DNA from: Ignavibacteria bacterium
GTDB lineage: Bacteria > Bacteroidota > Ignavibacteria > Ignavibacteriales > Ignavibacteriaceae
Direction of reading: 5' to 3'
Length of the DNA stretch: 8,461 nt
NCBI GenBank assembly: GCA_030648225.1
Contig: JAUSIA010000091.1
Coordinates: 1-8,461 of the forward strand
The notes under the pieces are model-generated. The model did no database searches. It was not told the origin of the DNA and saw only the letters and a program-made list of their open reading frames with translations. The translations under genes were made by a program, and so were the position numbers. Positions 1-5,499 of the stretch are shown here, piece by piece; the first letter of the stretch is position 1, and each line of letters opens with the position of its first letter.

Positions 1-1220
1 CAACAGGTGAAGTAATTCTTGGTAAGCTTGAAACAAAACCTTCCGAAGTAATACAGGTGCTGATTACAAAAACACTTGAACCGGATAAATCAGAAATCTT
101 TGATACTTACAATAGCCTAATGAAATGGGCTGATAAACTTAGAACATTAAAAATAAGAACAAATGCAGATCAGCCTGATCAATCTTCAAATGCTCTTGCT
201 TTTGGTGCAGAAGGTATCGGTCTCTGCAGAACAGAACATATGTTTTTTGGCGGTGATAGAATTATGTCTGTCAGAAAAATGATCGTATCCGATTCTGTTG
301 AAGAAAGAAAGAAAGCTCTTGAAGAGCTTCTTCCTCTGCAGAGAGGAGACTTTGAAGGTATCTTTGAAGTTATGGAAGGTCTTCCGGTAACAATAAGAAC
401 ACTTGATCCTCCTTTGCACGAATTCCTTCCTCATACTGATAAGGAAATTCAGGATTTGGCAAATAGCCTTGGAATAGATGAAAATAAATTAAGAGCTAAG
501 ATTGATAGTCTTTATGAATTCAATCCTATGCTTGGTTTCAGAGGATGCAGGCTTGGAATATTATATCCTGAAATTACTGAAATGCAGGCACGGGCAATAA
601 TAGAAGCTGCATGCAATGTTGCTGCTAAAGGCACAAAGGTTAAACCTGAAATAATGATTCCCCTTGTTGGTGAGCTTAATGAATTCAAGCTTCAGGAAAA
701 TATTGTAAGAAGAGTTGCAGCTGATGTATTTAAAGAAAAAAATATAAAAGTAAATTATTTAGTCGGAACAATGATTGAACTTCCCCGTGCCTGTGTTACA
801 GCAGACGAAATTGCAAAAAGTGCAGAGTTCTTCAGCTTTGGTACAAATGATTTAACTCAGACAACATTCGGCTTATCAAGAGATGATGCTGGTAAATTTC
901 TTCCACTTTATGTTCAGAAAGAAATTCTGCCTACCGATCCTTTTGAAGTTCTCGATCAAAATGGTGTTGGTGAACTTGTTAAAATGGGAACAGAAAAAGG
1001 ACGTTCAAGCCGTGCTGATTTAAAAGTAGGCATATGCGGTGAACATGGCGGTGAGCCTTCTTCTGTTGAGTTCTGTCATAAAATTGGATTGAACTATGTA
1101 AGCTGTTCTCCATTCAGAGTGCCGATAGCAAGGCTTGCTGCAGCAAGAGCTGTGGTTAAAGAAAATAATATCTTAAAATCAAAAAAAAGTAATAAGAAAA
1201 AAGTATCAAGAAAGAATTAA
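1..1220 (+). CDS. ppdK: Pyruvate, phosphate dikinase, C-terminal part (5' end outside window)
   Basis: Interconverts pyruvate + ATP + phosphate and phosphoenolpyruvate + AMP + diphosphate in the cytosol. The frame is open from base 3, so the gene enters from the left; the missing part is the ATP-grasp domain and most of the phosphohistidine domain. The visible part starts at the end of the phosphohistidine domain (TGEVILGKL) and continues into the PEP-utilising TIM barrel. Family landmarks are clear: [15 protein letters not shown] (nt 204-248), [34 protein letters not shown] (Mg-binding Glu), [13 protein letters not shown] (Asn-Asp), and [11 protein letters not shown] with the catalytic Cys at nt 1035-1037, followed by [17 protein letters not shown]. 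The CRTEHMFF and [10 protein letters not shown] motifs favour PPDK over PEP synthase or PTS enzyme I. The protein ends in a Lys-rich tail ([14 protein letters not shown]) beyond the usual family end. TAA stop at 1218-1220. Confidence 0.96.
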   Translation, partial: TGEVILGKLETKPSEVIQVLITKTLEPDKSEIFDTYNSLMKWADKLRTLKIRTNADQPDQSSNALAFGAEGIGLCRTEHMFFGGDRIMSVRKMIVSDSVEERKKALEELLPLQRGDFEGIFEVMEGLPVTIRTLDPPLHEFLPHTDKEIQDLANSLGIDENKLRAKIDSLYEFNPMLGFRGCRLGILYPEITEMQARAIIEAACNVAAKGTKVKPEIMIPLVGELNEFKLQENIVRRVAADVFKEKNIKVNYLVGTMIELPRACVTADEIAKSAEFFSFGTNDLTQTTFGLSRDDAGKFLPLYVQKEILPTDPFEVLDQNGVGELVKMGTEKGRSSRADLKVGICGEHGGEPSSVEFCHKIGLNYVSCSPFRVPIARLAAARAVVKENNILKSKKSNKKKVSRKN

Positions 1221-1235
1221 AAGAATAGTTAAATA

Positions 1236-1273
1236 GGTTTCTCAGTCGTCCAGGCCTCTCCTTCGAAATGACA
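1236..1273 (-). repeat. Decayed dispersed repeat between ppdK and queA
   Basis: Read on the minus strand this stretch begins TGTCATTTCGAAGGAG and ends CGACTGAGAAA, with AGGCCT in between. From memory, this resembles a dispersed intergenic repeat seen in many Bacteroidota/Ignavibacteria genomes (TGTCATTTCGAAGGAG, a short variable core, CGACTGAGAAA). Only one copy lies in the window, so its repetitive nature is inferred from that resemblance. It fills most of the 109-bp gap before queA. There is no hairpin followed by a T-tract, so it is not an obvious terminator. Confidence 0.5.
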
Positions 1274-1329
1274 TTAGAAAATATTGAGACAGCATCGAAA
1301 TAAATTTTCAATAATTAAGGTAAAATGAA

Positions 1330-2364
1330 ATGAAGTTATCTGATTTTAAATACAACCTGCCAAAAAATGCAATTGCAAAACATCCTGTTGCTCCAAGAGA
1401 TAAAGCAAAACTTATGGTTCTTAACAAAGAAACTCAAGAGATTGAAAATAAAAAATTCTCAGACATTGCTGATTATGTTGAAAAGGGAGATGTTGTTGTG
1501 GTTAATGAAACGAGAGTGTTTCAGGCAAGACTTTTCGGCAAAAAGGAAAAAACAAATGCCAAGATTGAAGTTTTTCTGCTGCGTGAATTAAATCCAGATG
1601 AAGCTATATGGGATGTTATTGTTGATCCTGCCCGCAAAGTAAGGATCGGGAATAAAATCTATTTTAATGATAAGCTTTGGTGTGAAGTAATAGATAATAC
1701 AACTTCGAGAGGGAGAACAGTAAGGTTCAACCAGCCAAATAATGTTTTTAAAGCAGTTGAAAAAATTGGTCTTACTCCTCTTCCGCCTTACATTAAAAGA
1801 GAGCCGGAGCCTGCTGATAAAGAAAATTACCAGACAGTTTATGCAAAAGTTGATGGCTCGGTTGCAGCACCAACAGCGGGACTTCATTTCACCACAAAAC
1901 TGTTGGATAAAATAAAAGCTAAAGGCGCAACAATTGTCCCGGTAATTCTTCACATCGGGCTTGGAACATTCAGACTGGTTGAAGTTGAAGATCTTACAAA
2001 GCACAAAATGGATTCGGAGTTCTATGAGATACCGGTTAAGTCTGCAGAACTTATAAATAAAGCAATGGATGCGAAGAAAAATATTTTAGTTGTAGGAACA
2101 AGCTCAACACGTGCTCTGGAAACAAATATTACTTCCGAAGGAAGGGTAAAACCGGGAAGAGGCTGGACAGATAAATTTATTTATCCGCTATATGATTTTA
2201 AAATCGTTGATAAGCTGGTTACAAATTTTCATGCAGAAGAATCAACTCTCCTGATACTTGTATGTGCGTTTGCTGATACCGATTTCGTTATGAAAGCATA
2301 TAAGAAAGCATTAAAAGATGGATACAGATTCTTGAGCTACGGCGATGCTATGCTTGTTATATGA
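1330..2364 (+). CDS. queA: S-adenosylmethionine:tRNA ribosyltransferase-isomerase
   Basis: Transfers and isomerises the ribosyl part of S-adenosylmethionine onto 7-aminomethyl-7-deazaguanine in tRNA, giving epoxyqueuosine (queuosine pathway, wobble base 34). The 344 residues match the usual family length and pattern: N-terminal DFKYNLPKNAIAKHP with RDKAKLMVL, VNETRVFQARL (59-68), LTPLPPYIKR (148-157), YQTVYAKVDGSVAAPTAGLHFT (167-188), HIGLGTFRLVEVEDLTKHKM (208-227), VVGTSSTRALE (254-264), TNFHAEESTLLILVCAFA (298-315) and YRFLSYGDAML (332-342). The ATG at 1330 is supported by the normal N-terminus and a weak AAGG nine bases upstream; the ATG at 1325 is in another frame and stops at once. The stop overlaps the ispD start (ATGA, 2361-2364), so the two genes are probably co-transcribed and translationally coupled. 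No odd residues seen. Confidence 0.97.
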   Translation: MKLSDFKYNLPKNAIAKHPVAPRDKAKLMVLNKETQEIENKKFSDIADYVEKGDVVVVNETRVFQARLFGKKEKTNAKIEVFLLRELNPDEAIWDVIVDPARKVRIGNKIYFNDKLWCEVIDNTTSRGRTVRFNQPNNVFKAVEKIGLTPLPPYIKREPEPADKENYQTVYAKVDGSVAAPTAGLHFTTKLLDKIKAKGATIVPVILHIGLGTFRLVEVEDLTKHKMDSEFYEIPVKSAELINKAMDAKKNILVVGTSSTRALETNITSEGRVKPGRGWTDKFIYPLYDFKIVDKLVTNFHAEESTLLILVCAFADTDFVMKAYKKALKDGYRFLSYGDAMLVI

Positions 2365-3071
2365 GAACTTACGCAATAATTCCTGCAGGAGGAAAAGGTA
2401 AACGGAGCGGGACAAAAATTCCAAAGCAGTACCTGAAAATTAATGGAAAAGAACTCATTGTTTATACTCTTGAGGTTTTTCAAAAAAATAAGCTTGTAGA
2501 TGAAATAATAATTCCGGCAGAACCTCAGTATCATAAAAAGCTTAAGAAGCTTGTTAAGAAATATAAATTATCAAAAGTTACTTCAATTGTTGAAGGGGGA
2601 AGAAAGAGACAGGATTCTGTTTACAATGCACTCTGCTCTTTTCCTACTCCTTCCCCGGATGATTTGATTACAGTTCACGATGCTGCCCGACCGTTACTTC
2701 CGCAAAATGTTTTAACATCTGTTTTAATCACTGCAAAGAAAAAAGGGAATGCAGTGGTATGCATAAAAGCGAAAGACACTCTTGTAAAAGGAAAACAAAA
2801 GGTAGAAGAATATCTTAACCGTGATGAAGTTTATTATGTGCAGACTCCACAGGTTTTCAGATATAAAGATTTAAAGAAAGCCTTGGATGAAGCATACAAA
2901 GAAAATTATTACGGCACAGATGAATCAATGCTTGCAAACAGGATTGAGATTAAAGTAAATATTGTTGAGGGTTCAGTTTTTAATTTTAAGGTTACGTCTA
3001 AGGATGATATTGAGATGATAAGAAAACTACTAAGGAATAAACATCATACTGAAAGATCCTTTTATGAATAA
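2361..3071 (+). CDS. ispD: 2-C-methyl-D-erythritol 4-phosphate cytidylyltransferase
   Basis: Third step of the MEP isoprenoid pathway: MEP + CTP to CDP-methylerythritol + diphosphate, in the cytosol. It is a single GT-A-like nucleotidyltransferase domain of 236 residues, the usual size. Visible motifs: PAGGKGKR (8-15, CTP loop), PKQY (21-24, catalytic Lys), GGRKRQDSVYNAL (79-91), VHDAARP (105-111), NRDEVYYVQTPQVF (153-166, including the conserved Arg), TDES (186-189), and Lys210 in NFKVTSKDDIE. The start overlaps the queA stop by four bases and has no clear ribosome binding site. The C-terminal tail after LLRN (KHHTERSFYE) is not a family feature and may come from the inserted RAYT module. 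A second, broken copy of the last ~80 or more bases lies at 3820-3936, beyond the transposase gene, which indicates that the 3' end of this gene has been replaced or duplicated. Confidence 0.95.
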   Translation: MRTYAIIPAGGKGKRSGTKIPKQYLKINGKELIVYTLEVFQKNKLVDEIIIPAEPQYHKKLKKLVKKYKLSKVTSIVEGGRKRQDSVYNALCSFPTPSPDDLITVHDAARPLLPQNVLTSVLITAKKKGNAVVCIKAKDTLVKGKQKVEEYLNRDEVYYVQTPQVFRYKDLKKALDEAYKENYYGTDESMLANRIEIKVNIVEGSVFNFKVTSKDDIEMIRKLLRNKHHTERSFYE

Positions 3072-3220
3072 TCTTATGAATTTTAATTATTTAGCAAAAA
3101 CTGAATCGCAATGCTTAGAATTATCTAGAAAAAATCATCCAAGCTGGTTCGATTTATATCCATCTGTCGTTAATTCTTTTTTTGAAGTTTCATATAGTAG
3201 TAATTTATTTCAATATCATT
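3072..3220. other. Gap between ispD and the transposase gene (left part of inserted module)
   Basis: These 149 bases are AT-rich. I see no hairpin like the one at 3790-3813, no clear ribosome binding site for the transposase and no recognisable promoter. A frame from 3064 is open to 3324 and encodes a plausible-looking but unrecognised stretch (KTESQCLELSRKNHPSWF). It runs about 100 bases into the transposase in another frame, so it is more likely chance or a fossil than a gene. Confidence 0.4.
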
Positions 3221-3781
3221 ATGGGCTTAAGAGGAAGAACAAATCTAACAGAAGAACATTTCTTTTTTATTACTACTACTGTCGTAAACTTTACAAGAGT
3301 TTTTATAAAAGATCTCTATTGTGAAATACTTATCAATAATATTAAACATTATCAGTTAAGATATAAATTTAATATGCTTGCTTATGTAATAATGCCATCC
3401 CACTTCCACTGGATTTTAGAAATTGATACTAAATATGGAACAGTCTCAGACATTATGAGAGATATTAAAAAGTATTCTGCTTGGGATATAATGGAGAAAA
3501 TTGAAAAGGAAAATCCGGAATTGATGAATATTTTTTTTCGAGAGGCAGTTAAATATTCTGGTCATAAAAGAAAGTTCTGGATGCAAAGGTTTGATGACGA
3601 GGTGATAAGAAATGGAAAAATGTTCTGGACTAAATTGAATTACATTCATTGGAATCCTGTTGAAGCAGGATTAGTAATTAAACCTGAATATTATAAATTC
3701 TCAAGTGCAAGGAACTATGTAAACAATGATCATTCAATTATTAAAGTTGATACCTCTTTTGCAGGAGTTGAGATGAAATGA
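3221..3781 (+). CDS. REP-associated tyrosine transposase (RAYT, Y1/HUH family)
   Basis: Predicted single-strand DNA nuclease/transposase of the IS200-like Y1 superfamily (REP-associated, Transposase_17-like). The start chosen is ATG 3221, giving 186 residues (MGLRGRTNLTEEHFFFITTT), typical for this family. The frame extends back to a TTG at 3182, but those extra 13 residues look unrelated. The HUH metal-binding pair is His61 and His63 in MPSHFHWILEI. The probable catalytic Tyr is Tyr141 in YIHWNPVEAGLV, followed by YKFSSARNY. FWMQRFDDEVIRN (119-131) corresponds to the usual 'W..rF.d..i.n' segment. The frame is intact, so the enzyme may be active. It lies between two copies of the ispD 3' end, and a perfect hairpin starts eight bases after its stop. 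Catalytic assignments come from family knowledge. Confidence 0.88.
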   Translation: MGLRGRTNLTEEHFFFITTTVVNFTRVFIKDLYCEILINNIKHYQLRYKFNMLAYVIMPSHFHWILEIDTKYGTVSDIMRDIKKYSAWDIMEKIEKENPELMNIFFREAVKYSGHKRKFWMQRFDDEVIRNGKMFWTKLNYIHWNPVEAGLVIKPEYYKFSSARNYVNNDHSIIKVDTSFAGVEMK

Positions 3782-3789
3782 AGCTTCCC

Positions 3790-3813
3790 CTGTCACGAAG
3801 TGGTTCGTGACAG
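3790..3813. repeat. Perfect hairpin (10-bp stem) downstream of the transposase gene
   Basis: CTGTCACGAA (3790-3799) and TTCGTGACAG (3804-3813) are exact reverse complements around the loop GTGG. No T-tract follows on either strand, so a Rho-independent terminator is unlikely. A small perfect palindrome beside a RAYT gene is what a REP-like substrate or element end would look like; that role is inferred. No matching hairpin is found on the left side of the module. Confidence 0.75.
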
Positions 3814-3819
3814 CCGAGA

Positions 3820-3936
3820 AAACAGAATTGGGATTAAAGTAAAATATAGTTGAAGGCTCAGTTTTTAATTTTAAGGTTACTTCTAAGGATGAAATTGAGT
3901 ATGAAGGAGGATTACTTGCTCAGGATGTTTTTTTGA
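3820..3936 (+). pseudogene. ispD: Relic of an ispD 3' end (displaced duplicate)
   Basis: Bases 3820-3899 align with ispD 2936-3014, with 72 of 79 positions identical and one extra A (within 3841-3844) that shifts the frame. The translated pieces read NRIGIKV, then after the shift EGSVFNFKVTSKDEIE, matching the IspD C-terminus. Homology continues more weakly after another one-base shift (YLLR versus KLLR), and a TGA in that frame lies at 3934-3936. The relic overlaps the 3' end of the convergent ABC gene (stop at 3920). This suggests it sits at the original end of ispD and that the RAYT module, with a new ispD end, was placed upstream of it. It has no start or N-terminal part and is not expected to make protein. 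Confidence 0.85.
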
Positions 3937-4711
3937 ATTCCTTAAATTCCTCATAACTCAAATCATATTTCTCAGCCTTCAATAAAAATTTTGTGTATTG
4001 ATGCTGAGGATTTGTAAATAGTTCTTCTGATTTATTCTTCTCAACAATTCCTCCATTGTACATAATCATAACTTCATCAGATAATTTTCTTAACAGCCGG
4101 AGATTGTGAGCAACGCAGATCATTGTAATGTTTAAATTCTTTTTAAGATTAAGAAAAAGATTTAAAAAGTTCTCCTGCGATTCATAATCCTGTGCAGAGA
4201 AGGGTTCATCTAAAATCAGCAGTTCAGGTTTTACTGCGAGTATTCTTGCGAGCGCGGTACGCTGCTGCTCACCTCCGCTCAGTTCATAACCTTTTCTCTT
4301 TAAAAGTCTTTTTGGAATTCTAACAATATCTATAAGCTTTTCTAATTCTTTTTCTATAAAAGTCTCCCCCTTTGGGGGAGATTTAGAGAGGGCTTTTCTT
4401 ATTGCTTCATCAAGCATCGCTTCAACATCTCTTAAAGGATTAATTATTTCTCCCGTATTCTGAAAGAGAATTTGTACAGGAGAAACCTTTTTGTTTTCTC
4501 TTGAGCAGAAATAATTAATTTTTCCAGAAGTTGGAGTTAAAATTCCAGCGAGAATTTTTGCAAGTGTAGTCTTTCCACTTCCCGATTCACCTGAAATTCC
4601 AAGAACAGAGTTTCTTTCCAGCTCAAAAGAAATATTTTTAAGAATTACCTTCTCTTCATTCTTCTGAAAGACAGAATATGAAATGTTCTCCACTTTTAAA
4701 ATTAAATTCAT
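3920..4711 (-). CDS. Opp/Dpp-type ABC transporter ATPase (OppF/DppF-like)
   Basis: Cytoplasmic nucleotide-binding subunit of a peptide/nickel-class ABC importer; 263 residues. In order: Walker A GESGSGKTT (41-49), Q-loop Gln84 (ILFQNTGEIINPLRDVE), signature ELSGGEQQRTALARIL (143-158), Walker B LLILDEP (164-170), D-loop SAQD and switch His202 in CVAHN. The C-terminal NPQHQYTKFLLKAE is the Opp/Dpp-type tail ('HPYT..Ll'). All catalytic motifs are intact, so it is probably the fully active partner. Residues about 105-118 (KALSKSPPKGETFI) are encoded by a palindromic repeat inserted in frame in the helical subdomain. The ATG at 4711 overlaps the TGA of the upstream ATPase gene (4708-4710), so the two are coupled. 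The 3' end overlaps the ispD relic. Substrate cannot be told from sequence. Confidence 0.93.
   Translation of the reverse strand: MNLILKVENISYSVFQKNEEKVILKNISFELERNSVLGISGESGSGKTTLAKILAGILTPTSGKINYFCSRENKKVSPVQILFQNTGEIINPLRDVEAMLDEAIRKALSKSPPKGETFIEKELEKLIDIVRIPKRLLKRKGYELSGGEQQRTALARILAVKPELLILDEPFSAQDYESQENFLNLFLNLKKNLNITMICVAHNLRLLRKLSDEVMIMYNGGIVEKNKSEELFTNPQHQYTKFLLKAEKYDLSYEEFKEFKKTS
4358..4397 (-). repeat. Palindromic repeat inserted in frame in the OppF-like gene
   Basis: The core is TCTCCCCC (4363-4370), loop TTT, GGGGGAGA (4374-4381). Ends AAAAG and CTTTT form a short outer inverted repeat. Read in the gene's sense it runs CCCTCTCTAAATCTCCCCC and onward, which resembles, from memory, a dispersed repeat common in Bacteroidota-type genomes. 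It encodes about 14 residues (SKSPPKGETF and flanks) without breaking the frame. Neighbouring DNA is AT-rich, so the GC-rich block stands out. Confidence 0.75.
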
Positions 4712-5460
4712 ATTTCTGTCCTTAAAGGATTGAGATAGAAAAATTCTTCAGGTGAAGTGAATTTTGATAAAGTGTTATTGGAAAGCAAAGCTATTTTACT
4801 GCTTGCATTCTTTGCTAATTCAATATCCTGTGTTACCATCAAAGCCAGATTACCTTCATTAATAAATTCTCGCAGCTTTATTAAAAGAAGATTTACAATT
4901 GGTGCATCAATCCCGGAAGTTGGTTCATCAAGAAAAATAATTTTTGGCTTTGCAAGAAGAGCAAGAATAAAACTTATTCTCTGCGCCATTCCTCCGCTTA
5001 CTTCATAGGGATACATTTTAAAAAGCGTTTTTGAATCAGGCAGAATAAAAAATTCAAGCAGTTCATCAACCTCATTCTCAACCTTACCCCCGGCCCCTCT
5101 CCTTGTTAAGGAGAGGGGAGTTAATTTATTAAAGTAATAACCAAAAGTTTTAAGGTGATCAAAGCTGTTTACAGGATCCTGGAAAATATATTTAATCTCA
5201 TTCTCCCTGATTTTTTGTAATTCATTTTCATCAAGCTTCAAAACATCTTTATCATTATAAATTACTTTTCCGTTAACAGAATAAAACCTGTCATCGAGCA
5301 ATCCTGTAAGGGATTTTAGTAAAGTGCTTTTACCGGTTCCATTCTTTCCAAGGATTGTATAAATCTTCCCGCTTTCAAGTTCAAAGACAATATCATTGAG
5401 AATAATTCTTTCTTTATTATCCTTTGTGATACTTACTCTATTTAGAAGAACATTAAGCAT
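4708..5460 (-). CDS. Opp/Dpp-type ABC transporter ATPase (OppD/DppD-like), switch His replaced by Gln
   Basis: Second nucleotide-binding subunit of the importer. I choose ATG 5460 (250 residues, MLNVLLNRVSI), which aligns with the usual 'ML.V.nLs' opening. The frame reaches TTG 5490, but that would leave only nine bases to the divergent gene. Residues by this start: Walker A GKNGTGKST (38-46), Q-loop Gln94 (YIFQD), signature VSGGMAQR (154-161), Walker B IIFLDEP (174-180), D-loop SGID. The switch position reads MVTQD: Gln211 (codon at 4828-4830) stands where the family has His (ITHD). That suggests a weak or non-hydrolysing site, paired with the intact OppF-like subunit. Residues about 112-127 (KLTPLSLTRRGAGGKV) come from an inserted palindromic repeat. 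It overlaps the next ATPase gene by four bases. Confidence 0.9.
   Translation of the reverse strand: MLNVLLNRVSITKDNKERIILNDIVFELESGKIYTILGKNGTGKSTLLKSLTGLLDDRFYSVNGKVIYNDKDVLKLDENELQKIRENEIKYIFQDPVNSFDHLKTFGYYFNKLTPLSLTRRGAGGKVENEVDELLEFFILPDSKTLFKMYPYEVSGGMAQRISFILALLAKPKIIFLDEPTSGIDAPIVNLLLIKLREFINEGNLALMVTQDIELAKNASSKIALLSNNTLSKFTSPEEFFYLNPLRTEI
5080..5125 (-). repeat. Palindromic repeat inserted in frame in the OppD-like gene
   Basis: Perfect 11-bp stem: CCCCTCTCCTT (5094-5104), loop GTT, AAGGAGAGGGG (5108-5118). It is flanked on one side by ACCTTACCCCCGG (5081-5093) and on the other by AGTTAATT. From memory this matches another widespread Bacteroidota/Ignavibacteria-type repeat (AGGAGAGGGG, CCGGGGGT, AAGGT in the gene's sense). 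It adds about 16 residues (TPLSLTRRGAGGK and flanks) and keeps the frame. It differs in sequence from the repeat in the neighbouring ATPase gene. Confidence 0.78.
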
Positions 5461-5499
5461 TAAGTTTTTATTTTTGAATTTACACAACAAAATAATAAA
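5461..5499. promoter_or_regulatory. Probable divergent promoter region of the ABC importer
   Basis: Very AT-rich spacer between the minus-strand ATPase pair and the plus-strand binding-protein gene. On the plus strand TATTTTTG (5469-5476) fits the Bacteroidota -7 element TAnnTTTG, with 24 bases to the TTG start at 5500 or 66 to the GTG at 5542. I see no convincing -33 TTTG upstream. Both operon halves must initiate near here, which makes coordinated expression likely; the exact sites are not resolved. Confidence 0.3.

Noticed and set aside
186..434. Minus-strand open frame inside ppdK
   Set aside because: Antisense shadow of a strongly conserved coding region.
1588..2004. Minus-strand open frame of 138 codons
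   Set aside because: It lies wholly within queA, is Cys- and aromatic-rich as antisense shadows are, and has no family resemblance.
3064..3324. Open frame of 86 codons starting inside the ispD end and running into the transposase gene
   Set aside because: It overlaps the well-supported transposase by about 100 bases in another frame and its last third is a frame-shadow of that gene; the first 50 residues match nothing I recognise.
3790..3813. Rho-independent terminator between the convergent genes
   Set aside because: The stem is strong, but neither strand has a T-tract after it.
4358..4381. Intragenic terminator in the OppF-like gene
   Set aside because: On the sense strand the hairpin is followed only by a short, offset TTTT, it lies mid-gene, and the reading frame continues intact with all downstream motifs, so an inserted repeat explains it better.
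4757..5008. Plus-strand open frame inside the OppD-like gene
   Set aside because: Antisense shadow of the region holding the signature and Walker B motifs.
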